From: Lepidonotus clava
Lineage: Eukaryota > Annelida > Polychaeta > Phyllodocida > Polynoidae
Assembly (NCBI GenBank): GCA_936440205.1
Contig: OW387134.1
Location: 17,648,908-17,712,907 of the forward strand
Length of the DNA stretch: 64,000 nucleotides
Direction: 5' to 3'
Below the pieces are notes generated by a model. It ran no database searches and was not told the DNA's origin. It was given only the letters and a program-made list of their open reading frames with translations. The translations under genes and the position numbers were made by a program. Below, in pieces: positions 1 to 10,865 of the stretch; position 1 is the first letter of the stretch; every line of letters starts with the position of its first letter.

Positions 1-496
1 GTTTCATTATTATAGACCTTGTGCAGCAATAATCACATGACCACTTCTTGATTATCACCATAATTATCTATGCGACGAATAGATTCATGTGAAATATATA
101 TTTCCAGAGGATAAACATGTAGGCCTATATTACTATTCTACAAGACCGTGTCGTGTGAAATTAATACATCCTGAATGTATATTTAATGCTACAAATAATG
201 ATTGTAAATTGATCACCAATATGGCACTCAGCCTAGCTGGTGTAAAGTCATCGGCATGCACAACGTCTATATAGCGCAGCTCCTATTAAATAACCACATG
301 AAAAACAAAAAGGATGAGATATAGTTTCGAACTCATCAACATATCTTTGTGGATAATTTAAGACACATGTTTAAAACACATGGTTAATCTGTAGGTAGCA
401 TCTGTTTTTTAAAAGACTTTCTGACGTCAATACTTAATTCGTATGTTACGTCATGTCTATGTTTTACACACCAATTTATTACTTTTTTCCCTCAAG
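1..496. other. Non-coding flank, probably intron of the M13-like gene
   Basis: I see no convincing exon here. The first supported exon of the downstream M13-like gene starts in phase 0 at 497 after a pyrimidine tract and CAAG acceptor, so the upstream exons must lie outside the window or be unrecognised. The short open frame at 89-274 has no coding character that I can recognise. Confidence 0.5.
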
Positions 497-3400
497 ACTC
501 CACTGACGGAGGACGACGAGTTGAGTAACCTCCACATCATTAGGGAGGCCAACTACCGAAAGTCCTTCAGAGAGAGGGCCAATGCTGACAACACGTCCTG
601 GTAAATAAAGCCTGTCCACATTAACAATGATAATAATTGGGAAACCCCAGATGCTTAACTTCATTCTTGTCCTCTCCAAATCTCTAAGCTCCTAAGTTGA
701 CACCTCGCTGTTGCTACAGCTAGGCAAAAAGGCTGAACTGTGATATCTTTATGATGACAACCAATGAAGAGCATGCACGACTGGGCACAGTAAAACACAA
801 ATCATTGCAAAAATGATTACAAAATAATACAGGCATGACTGCTATACTATAATGTTCGGATTGTTAAAAATGGAGTGTGCAGGCCTCTATTCTCTGAGGA
901 GACAGCAAGTAGTGTTAGGGCACGGTGGCTTAAACAGATGATAAAAGTAGAAGTCCGACCTATTAAAAAGGTGCAAAGTTGAAATACTGTAGCTCCATTT
1001 GTATTAAGTCTGTCTCTTGTAGGTGGGACAAGAGTGCAACGGAGACGCTGGGGACGTACGACCGATTCATCAACCAACTGGTGTTCACCGCCGGCCTCTT
1101 CCAGTTCCCCTTCTTCGAAACGGAATTCCCAAGGCATTGATTTTAATTATTAAGATACAATTTACTGAAACATAGCTTTCTAGTTAATTGTTTTTCATGC
1201 CTGAATGAAATAATTCCCAATAATCAAATGTAAAGTTCTCATGGATTTAAAGTAACCTATACTTGATCAGGAAATATGCGAAACGCCGATAGGTAATTGG
1301 AATGAATATATTCACTTTTTATCTTTATCAAGGGTTATGAAATTTGGTGCGATGGGAACGGCAATGGCTCAAGAAATAATCCATGTGCTAGATAGTCAAG
1401 GTAGGTAGTCGATTTTTGATGAGCTTTGAGAGTTTGAAGAATTGATCCTCGCTCGTTCCTTCAAATATATTAGTATATTAGTCTTCATTGTTTTCATAAT
1501 TTCAAAAGGAATTATTAGTAGTTATTGGGAAGCAGGAGTAATTATGCAGCAACAGTATAGACCACAACATACCTGCACCTAAGAGACCTAAAAATCAAAA
1601 GCAGTTACCATTTTTTCCTACTACATTTTGTTATACATTGCTTGGAGTACAGGAAGTGCTCTTTCAAAAGAGGCAATGTTCTTGAAAATCTGTCTGCAGA
1701 TGTGGAAGGTACAGCTGGTTTCCTTGGCAACTGTCAAAAGATTAAGCTATTCTGAAATTAACCTTCTTTAGGTCATATCTTTCCTGATATGCAAGGTAGA
1801 AACACAAGTGAAGTGTCAAATTGACACATTCCATCAGTTTTTCAGATGATGGAATGAAATTGGTTGTCTTGGTTACCTGGTTGCCATTGTAACTAAAAAT
1901 ATTCCCAGAATTGACCATAATTCCAGGTTACCTTCTTTTTCAGTTACCATAGTAACCACAAATATTAGTCTTTCAAAGAACAGCAAGCTTCACCTGAAGG
2001 GTATACATTTCCGCTTTATGAAACAAGGTGTTCCTGTGAAAATATCTTTATGGAACATAGTGAATAGCCAGTTTTCATGGAAACCAAATGAAAATTCAGC
2101 TTTTGTGAGATGAGCATTATTTTGGCCATATTTTCTTTAATAAGCAAGATAGAGACACACTTTTTTTTATCTCAAATTGAGGCATTCATAGAGTTCTATA
2201 GTATGGGAAATTGGTTGCCTTGGTTACGTGGTTCCCATGGTTATAACCAAAACCAAAACTATAATAAAAATTGACCATGAATGCTGTTATCTTTTTTGTT
2301 ACTATAGCAACCACATTTAAAGGTGTAACAAAATGCAACCTATCTTATCTGAAGCAGGTACATCTGATAATGGAACAGACAAAGAACTTAGGAAAAATCT
2401 GGTTTCCATGGAAACGACCCAAAATTATGGCATTTTGAAATCAATAGTATTTCAGGCATACCTCTTTGACTATATGCAAGATAGAAAGCTAAATGACACC
2501 TCAATTTGAAGGGTTTCTAGAGTTCTATTTGACAATTTATTGAAATTGGTTGTCCTTGTTGCTCAGTTGCCATGGTAACCAAATGATCTTTACAAAATTG
2601 ACCATATTCTCAATTGTTTTCTATATCTGTGCTACCATAGCAACCATAAAACATCACTTAAACAAAGCAAATCCACCTGACCTGAATGTTATACCTCTAG
2701 CTCATGAAATGAGCTGGCAAACTTAATGATCTAGCCCATGGGACATAAAGATTGCAGGTTTTCATGGAAACCATCTGAAAATTGCGTTTTTTTCAAATTC
2801 ATGTTGTTTCAGTCATATCTCTCTGCAGCACAAATATAGACAAAATCTTGTGTTATCGGGAAGAATGTTGTGGAACTTGCTTAATATACAAGTTGTTTAT
2901 AACTATGAGAATGAACCTGTGACCATCACATGAGTACTATTGTCCAATCTGCAAGCAGCTGGGGCTTGTCATCTAGTACTTAGCTGAAAGGCTGAGTTTG
3001 CATAAAATGAAACGAGTATCAGATACCAACTTTAACAAACATTGACATCTCCGTATCCCTGTATTACTGATTTATGGGGGGAAATGGTCTAATTACAATA
3101 TTGCATACCGATGGTGGTGAGATACTTGAAAACAAAGAACAATGGCCTAAACTCAACCCATGTTAGACCCAGAAACAAAACACCATAGTACCCCTTGTGA
3201 CACTGAGGAGCAAGTTGGCCCGGTCACCCAAATGATGCACCTTCATGTCATGATCTGTGCCCCAACTGAACCATGAATAACATTTACCTGCTTGCTTCCT
3301 TGGCCCTTTCACCATTTACCATAGATGTCTAAATAACATAAGGAGCAAAAGATGTCACAATATTAATACACTGATATAAGCAGTTAATAAGGTATAAAAC

Positions 3401-5249
3401 AAAACCTTACCTATCTTTTCAGGCAGATATTATGATGCCCAGGGAAGCTACAGAGACTGGTGGAGCCCAAAAGTAGCGAAAGATTTCACAAACCAGACCA
3501 AATGTTTCCGTCGAGAATTGGGGGGATCTCAATCAAATGTAGGTTGGCGTTTCTATTATCATAAAACAATACTCCAATATAATAGATTTATGCATCACGT
3601 GTTATTTTCTAAAGTTGACCCAACATCTTTTAAAATTATGCAACTCCATATAGCTGTATAATATATCATGCTAGATTACTTATGCTTGTTTAGTTTTATA
3701 TCATTATCCTGCAATTCTCTGATTGAGGCATTAAGCAATGGGGACCCCTGGTTCGAGACTCCCCCGTCTGAATTATTGCAGCCGGATAAATTGATATGGT
3801 TGGCTTTTTGTCAGTTGGACGCGTCGGACGTGGCTGAGAAGCTGGTGGCAGACAGTGGGGCCCTGAGGCTGGCCTACACCGTGTACCGGGACTTCAGGTT
3901 GGAGAAGGGGCGGACAGAGGTGCACACCACCCTACCAGCCGTCAACCTGACGGAGACACAACTCTTCTTCCTCTCCTACGCCCAGGTAATGGGACCTGAC
4001 AGTGTAATGTTTGAGTATTTGTGAGGGGGGGGGGACTACCAAGTAAATTTTAAAATATTCTCTTTTTATTTGTTACCGCATGTAAATTCAGGGTGGTGGG
4101 GGGCTTGCTACTGATAAATGTTATATAAATCATAATTCTAGTGTATAAGTAAGTATATAACTTTTAGAATATTTTTTAGTTAATCTTTGTCTCATATCTC
4201 AGATTCTTCCTGATTAAGGGTCACCGTCTTGTGAAAAATGTGTTGGTTATCACCCCTTACTATGCACATAACGACAGCTCCAAACAGAAGCTCCCCTCCA
4301 CATTCTTCACTTCCAGTTTTAACTGGAAAAGGCCTGTAATGGGCATAATAGGTTAGAGGTTCCAGTTTTAACTGGAAATAGCTGGAGACATAGTAAATGA
4401 CTATGTCTCCAGCTATTTCCAGTTGAAGGCTTTGACTAAGGACATAGGTAGGACCAGGAAGGAAAAAGAAGGGTTACTTTGCTCACCTATGTTGGTATCT
4501 TATATAAGTCGTGAAATCTTTGGTATTTGACATACAATCTCTGCTTCAGATCAGTATACTTTATGCAGAAAATATTTCTCTACGGTAAACTGGAAATCCA
4601 GGAAAAACTGGAGAACTTTCATGCCTACTGTTATCATAATAAGCTTAATTGGAAAGCACTTTTTACAGCTGTACATGTGAGAACCAAACCACTTCTTTAA
4701 CAAGCTTAATGTCCCGGCTTAATATGCTCCTTGCATCATGTGTATTGAAGATTCCATACATGAACGTTGCAATTGAAATAAAGGTTATATTTTCTTTTCA
4801 GAGGTTCTGTGTGCGAGATAACGGCCTGCTTGTTAGTGGTGGGGGGAGAGCGGAGGACACCAACAGGTTCAGGTAATTACCCCGTTTGGCTCTCACATAA
4901 AGGCGCGGTCACATAAAGAAACCGAATTCAATTTACCAGTTTTAAGTTTGAGACTGCACCGTTGCAAACTAACCAGTCTTTCAGGACAAACTGACCAGTG
5001 GTTTTAATGGGATTAAAGGCTCTGTGCATGTCGAGGCAATTGTATATGACAGAAAGAAAACAAATATATGTGATCACTGTAGGCCTATTGACAAATTTGG
5101 GTTCAGAATTGGTGTAAAGTGAAAACATGTTGAATATTTGTCTTTTCAGGGTGATAAGTTCGCTACAAAACTTTGAAGAGTTCTCCAAGGCGTTCCACTG
5201 CCCCGCTGGAAGTGCTATGAACCCAGAAACTAAATGCTCTATTTGGTAA
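497..5249 (+). CDS. M13 (neprilysin/ECE-like) metallopeptidase homologue, C-terminal part, probably catalytically inactive
   Basis: Seven exons join in frame: 497-600, 1023-1133, 1333-1400, 3423-3538, 3815-3985, 4802-4872 and 5150-5249, giving 741 nt or 246 codons plus TAA. The product follows the M13 C-terminal domain in order: [15 protein letters not shown] (family: IVFPAGILQPPFF), [21 protein letters not shown] (family: GGIGxVIGHEITHGFD), [15 protein letters not shown] (family: ENIADNGGL..AY), [13 protein letters not shown], then [22 protein letters not shown] and a final KCSIW. Active M13 enzymes are type II membrane or secreted zinc endopeptidases that cut short peptides. Here HExxH reads QEIIH, the third zinc ligand (Glu of ENIAD) aligns with Lys, the catalytic His of the DxHSP motif aligns with Glu, and the substrate-binding Asn-Ala aligns with Leu-Gly. 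The Arg of FR(V/I) and the cysteines are kept. The frame is open and all other acceptors and donors are canonical, so this looks like a functional pseudoprotease and not a decayed gene. The N-terminal half lies beyond the left edge. Intron 2 would use a GC donor. Confidence 0.88.
1690..2870. repeat. Diverged tandem array, about 330-355 bp period, in an M13-gene intron
   Basis: The intron 1401-3422 contains at least three diverged copies of one unit. Recurrent anchors are a (G)AAATTGGTTG(C/T)C(T)TTG motif near 1856, 2206 and 2543, and a GG(C/T)CATA....AAGATAGA(G/A)A motif near 1771, 2124, 2455 and 2811. The unit also carries paired GTTACCATAGTAACC-like palindromes. No open reading frame is seen. 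It could be a satellite-like expansion or an array of an old interspersed repeat. Confidence 0.7.
4370..4424. repeat. Perfect 25-bp inverted repeat with 5-nt loop
   Basis: The left arm 4370-4394 (AACTGGAAATAGCTGGAGAC...) is exactly complementary to 4400-4424 around the loop AAATG. The arm starts inside one of two TTCCAGTTTTAACTGGAAA direct copies (about 4312 and 4360). It lies in the intron between the YAQ exon and the RFC exon of the M13-like gene. Candidates are a foldback mini-element or a short hairpin RNA. Confidence 0.8.
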
Positions 5250-5612
5250 AATAGAGAGAAATCAACTTTATTTTGAATACTTTGTATGTACATCCTATAA
5301 TTATCATCATATGAGTATTTAATGTAATTATAGTGAAACAATTGTCTTCCATTTACCTGAAAAGGAAAAATAGTTATATAGAGTTACCATAGGCCTTAAT
5401 AGATAATCATAGATAGCTCATGCTTTATTATAGACAGTTCTAGGAGAGTTACGAGCAAAATTAATTCTCCCCACCACGGATAGCCAAATTCTCAAGTTTT
5501 TTTCTGCGGGTTAGCCTAGATCAGGATGCATGCTGGGTAGTATGTAGATAAATCACAAGATTTTAATATAGAAATGTTCATGAATCATTCCATTATTAGA
5601 AGGTCATAATAC
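5250..5612. other. 3' flank of the M13-like gene
   Basis: Non-coding. No clear AATAAA signal was found just after the stop. It contains the left member (5463-5484) of a 22-bp inverted pair whose partner is at 13030-13051, on the far side of the LINE. Confidence 0.5.
5463..5484 (+). repeat. Left member of a 22-bp inverted pair flanking the LINE
   Basis: The segment begins AATTCTCCC and ends CGGATAGC. Its reverse complement, with one mismatch, occurs at 13030-13051. The orientation is that of terminal inverted repeats facing inward. Weakly similar bases lie outside both ends (GCAAAATTA and GCAAATCTA), which may be an eroded target duplication. Confidence 0.55.
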
Positions 5613-6617
5613 TTTTTTTTTTTTTTTTAAACAATTTTATTTACCCTGGGATGAGTAGGATAAATCCTGTCTTCCCTCATCTCCAGCATAACTTAATCTA
5701 TTACAATTGCATTTCTGATAATCTTCATTGTATAAATTCCCATTGTGGGAGTAGTAATAACATACTTATTTAAATCTTAAATGAGAAAGAGTGAGATGAG
5801 ATGGGATGAGATGAGGGTATAGAGTGTCCACCCCTTTTTTGTATACATATTTTACCTTCTCCCTTTTTCCTTTTCCCTTTTTTCTTATTTTTTTTCTTAC
5901 CTCCCTGTTCCTTATTACACTATTTCATCCTTACATGGTCATACCCTAAGCCGTTTTCCCTTATCATGTCATAGTCAAGTTGCCCAATCTACCACCCTAT
6001 TCCTTTTTCGCTTTTTAAGTGTTATACCATTTGGTTCGTTTTCCCTTTTCCTTTTTTTGTATTTTTTCAAATTTTGACCTATTCCTTTTTTTCAATTTTC
6101 TCTTTTCACATGATTCCTCCCACCATTTAGTCACGCCCCCTAATTATCATAGGCCCGCCCCCTAATCACCTGGGTGCTTAATGAGTCAATTAATTTCAGC
6201 CAGTAGTCATACTAATGAGATAGGGGGCGTGATTTTGTGAGTAGGATAAGGAAAAGGGAAAATGGAGAAGGGAAAACGTAGGTAGCTTTGCATTTTGCAA
6301 ACCGTTTTCCGTTTTCTCAATTTTGTAAAAAAAAAAAAAAAAAAATGTTATAACCAGGAATAGGCTAAAGGGGGGCAGAAAATGACCACATTCCTGTATT
6401 CTCATAAAAATACGAAATATATAATTTTGTAGAATGAGGAATTGCAAATGGGTGATAGTGGACCATTATTGGTTATTTGGAAAAAGAAACAGGTGAATTA
6501 AAGGGTTGGCCGGACCATACCCTGACCGGATGAGATGGGTTGGTTAACATGATTCAATTTCACAGTTCCCATATTTTACCAAACATTTTACAATTCCATA
6601 TACTTGTAACATATTTC

Positions 6618-9536
6618 CTAAATAAATAGGCCAGCCACAAGTTTAGCAATTTCTCTTTGTTCATATTGCTCAGTCAAATGTTTTTTAATCTTGTTTTTAA
6701 AAACATCATATTCTGGAATACATCGTAGATCAGTTGGTAGGGAGTTCCAGAGGGATTTAGCATAAAACACAGTTGATTTCAGTATATAATCATACCTTGT
6801 GGTAGGTATATAGACCAAAGGAGCCTCTGCTCTTCGTGTTCTATGTGAATGCTTCATCATGGAAATATCATTAGTCCTAATAAGTCTATATACTGTATTT
6901 AATAAAAAGTATTTTTGTCTATAGTAAAGTGGCAGCATTTTAGCGTTTGTGTATAGGTCAAATATATGTACATCAGTTGGATTTTTGATTCTATAACAGA
7001 TACGTAGTGCCACTTTTAATAGTAACTCTAATTTCTCTGTTTCATACTGAGGACAAGCTGAAAAATAACAGTTTCCCATATCAAGATATGGCAATAACAT
7101 CGTTTTTACAATAGTCAATGCTGTAAAATCTGTTATTGTACTCCTTATTTTACCCAGTAACAATAGCTTATGTGACGCTATCCTATAAGTTTCTTTTAAT
7201 TGGTATTGGAAATTCAATGCTGAATCCAAATTAATACCAAGATACTTATATATTTTCACATTGTCAATATGACCTGCTCCCATGTAAAATTTAGGGACAA
7301 TATATTGATCCTGTGTTTTAAAAACAACCGATTTGGTCTTTGACACATTTATAGTCAACTGATGGTGGCGACACCAAATGTTCACTAAATGTAAATCATG
7401 TTGTATTTGCTGCAATAATAGAGGGGTGATCATTCCAGATTTAAAAATAACAGTGTCGTCAGCATAAAGCATTGTCTTTGTGTAAGTTACCACTTTTGGT
7501 AAATTATTAATATACAAATTAAAGAGCAAGGGCCCTAGAATTGATCCTTGGGGGACGCCATGTGATGTCGGAAGAATTTTTGAGTTTTGATTATTTGCTA
7601 TAGTCTTTTGGTACCTATTACTCAAATATTTACTCAGCCATTTTTGAATTGGTATTGATAATTTAAATTGTTTTAATAATTTTAGTAATATTTGGTGATC
7701 TAATGTATCAAAAGCCTTCTTTAGGTCAATAAAAACAGCTATTGTTGGGACTTTGTTGCTTTTGTTTGTGACTATTTCATCTAGAAGCTTGAATATTGTA
7801 TCATGTGTCCCATGATTCGACCTGAAGCCATTTTGCATTGGAGTGATCAGATTATTTTGTTCAATATGTTGGTATAACTTATTGTGAACTAGTTTTTCCA
7901 AGATTTTTCCGGGTAGAGGTAAAAGGGTTATTGGTCTAAGATCTTTAGCATATTGTGGATTTGGAATTTTGGGTATAGGGACCACAGTACCAATCTTCCA
8001 GGCATCTGGGAACACTGCTGTTTTCATTGATAAGTTAATAATATATAGAAATTCATTTTCTAAGCTTTCAAAACAAGTTTTTAAAATTCTAGATGAGATG
8101 GATAGACCTGATGATTTATAGATATCTATTTCTTTTACTACAGATCTAAGCTGTTCTATAGTAAATGATTCTATACATAAATGGTCTACTTCACAATCTG
8201 ACTCAGTAAAGTTTGCTTGCTCCAGTAGTTCGAGTTCAGTAGCCGATAGGGGTATAATCTCAGCGGCCAATTTGCCTCCTATATTTACGAAGTAATCATT
8301 GATAAAGTCAGCTGCATTGTCAGGATTTACACGATTACAACTTTCATCTAAAAGATAATAGTCGTTCACGTTAGGTTCATCTGGCAGTACATATTTAACA
8401 TGTTTCCAAAATCTTTTGGGATCTTGTCTATATTGATGCAACCTGTCCTTTACATATTCATCACGTGCCCTGTTGAATTCCACTTTACAGATATTCCTCA
8501 ATCTTTTACCTTGATTAATATCTTTAAAATCATTTGTTATCTTAGCAATTTTGACTGCATTGTCACGATCAAGTGCCAATTCAATTAGTTCATTTGTCAA
8601 CCAAGCAGGCTTCGTTTTTTTATATTTTGACATTCGTAAAGGACAGATTTCATTTGACAGTGCTTCTATCTTTTCATACATGAAACTCCATGCAGAATTC
8701 ACATCAGTCAAAGTATAAATATAACCCCAATTGCATTGGTGCAACCTTCGGCTAAATTCAATAGAATTGAAGTTTTTATAACTCCTTCCTATAAATTCAG
8801 ACCTGTTCGATTTTACCTTTATCTTTTTCCGAATAATGTAAATGGGTATATGATCACTTATGTTAATGGGCAGTGTTCCACATTGAACAATTTTTTGATT
8901 GTTAGTAAAAACCAAATCGACAATTGATTGTGAATAAAGTGGCCTTGTATTTTCACAAATCATTTGTTTATACCCATACCTTTTTTCCAGATCCTTGAGT
9001 TTTCCTTTGGCATTACTTGGCTTACTGTAGTCTATATTAAAATCACCTCCTAAATAGACATCTATTTTGGTTAAATTGATCATGTTATACAATAGCTCAT
9101 TTAAGTATGATATAAAATTTATTATGTTACCATCTGGTGGCCTATAAATATTACTTATATATATCGGTCTAACATGATCAATCTTCAGTTTGACGGTCAT
9201 GATTTCTATGTCTGCTGAACAGACGGTAAATGTATTTTCACTCAATAGTTCGTATTGTATTGCTTTTTTTATATATATACATAGTCCACCTCCTCGTTTG
9301 GTAAAGCCAGTAATGCCTTGGGTTGCTCTATCTAGTCTTACAGTATTGAATCCTTCCAACTTTATAATGCTATTTGGTACATGATCTTTTAACCATGTCT
9401 CAGTCAAGCATATAATCTCAGGTTGTAATTCCTCAACTATGAGTTTTACCTGTTCTATTTTATTAAACAAACTTTGCACATTCCAATACAGTGTTTTGAT
9501 ACCCTTTGCTCCCTTAAATTCGGACAATGAAATCAT
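6618..9536 (-). CDS. LINE ORF2: AP endonuclease + reverse transcriptase
   Basis: This 972-residue ORF starts at an ATG. The apurinic-type endonuclease (about residues 13-235) shows WNVQSLFNK, ICLTETWL, IYRPPDGN, GGDFNID and ISDHIPI, so its metal-binding and catalytic residues are present. The reverse transcriptase (about residues 500-760) shows LRPITLLP, QNGFRSNHGT, AVFIDLKKAFDTLDH, GVPQGSILGPLLFNLYIN and LYADDTVIF. The C-terminal tail contains AKSLWNSLPTDLR, typical of this LINE group. The protein would nick the target DNA and copy the element RNA there (target-primed reverse transcription). Length is normal for the group. No stop or frameshift is visible, which argues for a young copy. Confidence 0.95.
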   Translation of the reverse strand: MISLSEFKGAKGIKTLYWNVQSLFNKIEQVKLIVEELQPEIICLTETWLKDHVPNSIIKLEGFNTVRLDRATQGITGFTKRGGGLCIYIKKAIQYELLSENTFTVCSADIEIMTVKLKIDHVRPIYISNIYRPPDGNIINFISYLNELLYNMINLTKIDVYLGGDFNIDYSKPSNAKGKLKDLEKRYGYKQMICENTRPLYSQSIVDLVFTNNQKIVQCGTLPINISDHIPIYIIRKKIKVKSNRSEFIGRSYKNFNSIEFSRRLHQCNWGYIYTLTDVNSAWSFMYEKIEALSNEICPLRMSKYKKTKPAWLTNELIELALDRDNAVKIAKITNDFKDINQGKRLRNICKVEFNRARDEYVKDRLHQYRQDPKRFWKHVKYVLPDEPNVNDYYLLDESCNRVNPDNAADFINDYFVNIGGKLAAEIIPLSATELELLEQANFTESDCEVDHLCIESFTIEQLRSVVKEIDIYKSSGLSISSRILKTCFESLENEFLYIINLSMKTAVFPDAWKIGTVVPIPKIPNPQYAKDLRPITLLPLPGKILEKLVHNKLYQHIEQNNLITPMQNGFRSNHGTHDTIFKLLDEIVTNKSNKVPTIAVFIDLKKAFDTLDHQILLKLLKQFKLSIPIQKWLSKYLSNRYQKTIANNQNSKILPTSHGVPQGSILGPLLFNLYINNLPKVVTYTKTMLYADDTVIFKSGMITPLLLQQIQHDLHLVNIWCRHHQLTINVSKTKSVVFKTQDQYIVPKFYMGAGHIDNVKIYKYLGINLDSALNFQYQLKETYRIASHKLLLLGKIRSTITDFTALTIVKTMLLPYLDMGNCYFSACPQYETEKLELLLKVALRICYRIKNPTDVHIFDLYTNAKMLPLYYRQKYFLLNTVYRLIRTNDISMMKHSHRTRRAEAPLVYIPTTRYDYILKSTVFYAKSLWNSLPTDLRCIPEYDVFKNKIKKHLTEQYEQREIAKLVAGLFI

Positions 9537-10130
9537 TCTGTATAATAGTATATTTCTTCTTTTCCATTAGAAATTTGCCTATAACTAGGCAGTTGATCGA
9601 GTGAAATTTGAGAATGAACATGGATGATATATAAATGATGTGAATTAGTCAGGACCCGGTATCCTATAAATATAGATCGAGTCATAACTTAATGATCAAT
9701 GGTTAGCATTTGTGGTATACCCTGGTTTTATATATAATACAGTACAACATCCTTGATCTGCAAGAAGAAGTCAAAACATGGTCATTTAAAGGCTTTTGAT
9801 GGTTATCTTTTGACAAGCATCTAGTCTCAAATCGACCTTATTAGCCAGTTCTTAGCATAAATGATATCATCATCAAGGGAAGTGTTGTGTAATCTTAAAT
9901 ACAGTCTTTAGCCTTTTTCAGTGATTACCTTTTGACAATCACTTAACCTTTGCTGTTAGACAACCATTTAATAAAAAAAAAAGTTATGTGACATCAAGCA
10001 GCGTTCTCAGATCACTTCAGTCAAATAAATTGAAGCAAATCAGATCAAATTGGACCAAATCAAATCAATCAAATCAAATCAAATCAAATCAACTTATCTT
10101 TTGACAAGGTGATTTATAGGTCAGAAACGT
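9537..10130. other. Spacer between LINE ORF2 and the SGNH-like ORF
   Basis: About 590 bp without a coding signal. It contains a pentanucleotide run of (AAATC) type near 10056-10092, preceded by diverged copies from about 10020. ORF2 must be reached by reinitiation, internal entry or another means, since it is far from the preceding stop. Confidence 0.6.
10056..10092. repeat. (AAATC)n microsatellite
   Basis: About seven near-perfect AAATC units lie inside the LINE, between the middle ORF and ORF2. It is GATTT-rich on the element's coding strand. Confidence 0.85.
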
Positions 10131-10793
10131 TCATGATACTTGCTGCTTCGGTGTGGAGTTCTTCTCAATCGAGTTAATAAATTCCCCTGCCCAGTCATCT
10201 CTGATTTCACGTGAGATATGAATGCCATCTTTGTGCAGCTTTTCATAATAGTGTGTATAGCGGTGTCTCCTCCTCTTGTGTACGATCGTTGCTAGGTGTG
10301 GGCAGTGGCATGATCTTCTTTGATTTATATCCAGTATATGCGTATTAACTCTGAGTACAGCGTTGGTGAACATTGCCTGTAGTTCATCATCATGTACTTT
10401 TAGATATCTATCTAGGCTCACTCCTACTAAGGGGCAGAGAATAAATTTGGTTCCCGGTCTAAAAAAGTGCATCTCTTTATCAATTACGTCTAGGAGATTG
10501 GTAACATGGCTCACCATTTCGTCCTCGGTTTTGAAAGGAATTGATATCTTTTTTGTAAATCTGTCCTTCACTGTAAAATCACAGATACCCCCGGCAATGA
10601 ATACTAGATGTTCAGGAAATAAACCAGCGAATTCGCGGGCAGCACTAGATAATTCATATAAACCGGCTCCTTTTAGAGTATGTACTATGATACCTGTTTT
10701 GTATTGATTTACAGGTGCGATTGCGTCTTGCATTTTATATTCCCTTGAATCCATAATTATTGCCGCGTCTTTGATATTCTTGGAGAGGGCCAT
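10131..10793 (-). CDS. LINE middle ORF: SGNH-hydrolase-like protein
   Basis: This ORF has 220 residues from the ATG at 10793; the upstream part of the open frame has no other ATG. It starts 72 bp after the ORF1 stop, on the same strand. It follows the SGNH/GDSL block order: IIMDSREY near the N-terminus (block I position), LVFIAGGICDFT (the GxND-like block), a long helical stretch, RPGTKFILCPLVG (strand plus P/R block), and KLHKDGIHIS (D-x-x-H block). CR1-type LINEs are known to carry an esterase of this fold within ORF1; here it is a separate frame. It may act as an esterase or nucleic-acid-associated factor during retrotransposition, but the nucleophile and oxyanion residues are not canonical, so activity is uncertain. 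It resembles the antisense ORF at 18017-18661 of the neighbouring LTR element. Confidence 0.75.
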   Translation of the reverse strand: MALSKNIKDAAIIMDSREYKMQDAIAPVNQYKTGIIVHTLKGAGLYELSSAAREFAGLFPEHLVFIAGGICDFTVKDRFTKKISIPFKTEDEMVSHVTNLLDVIDKEMHFFRPGTKFILCPLVGVSLDRYLKVHDDELQAMFTNAVLRVNTHILDINQRRSCHCPHLATIVHKRRRHRYTHYYEKLHKDGIHISREIRDDWAGEFINSIEKNSTPKQQVS

Positions 10794-10865
10794 TCTGTAT
10801 AGAGAAGGTAAGAAAGACAATTAGAGAGTACCAAATTAGCCTATTGTGAGGTAATTATTTACGAG

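Noticed and set aside
1690-2870. CRISPR-like array
   Set aside because: Units are about 340 bp and diverged, with no short identical repeat and no unique spacers; the genome is eukaryotic.
6196-6447. Phe-rich minus-strand open frame downstream of LINE ORF2
   Set aside because: Caused by the A19 run and pyrimidine-rich 3' UTR sequence.
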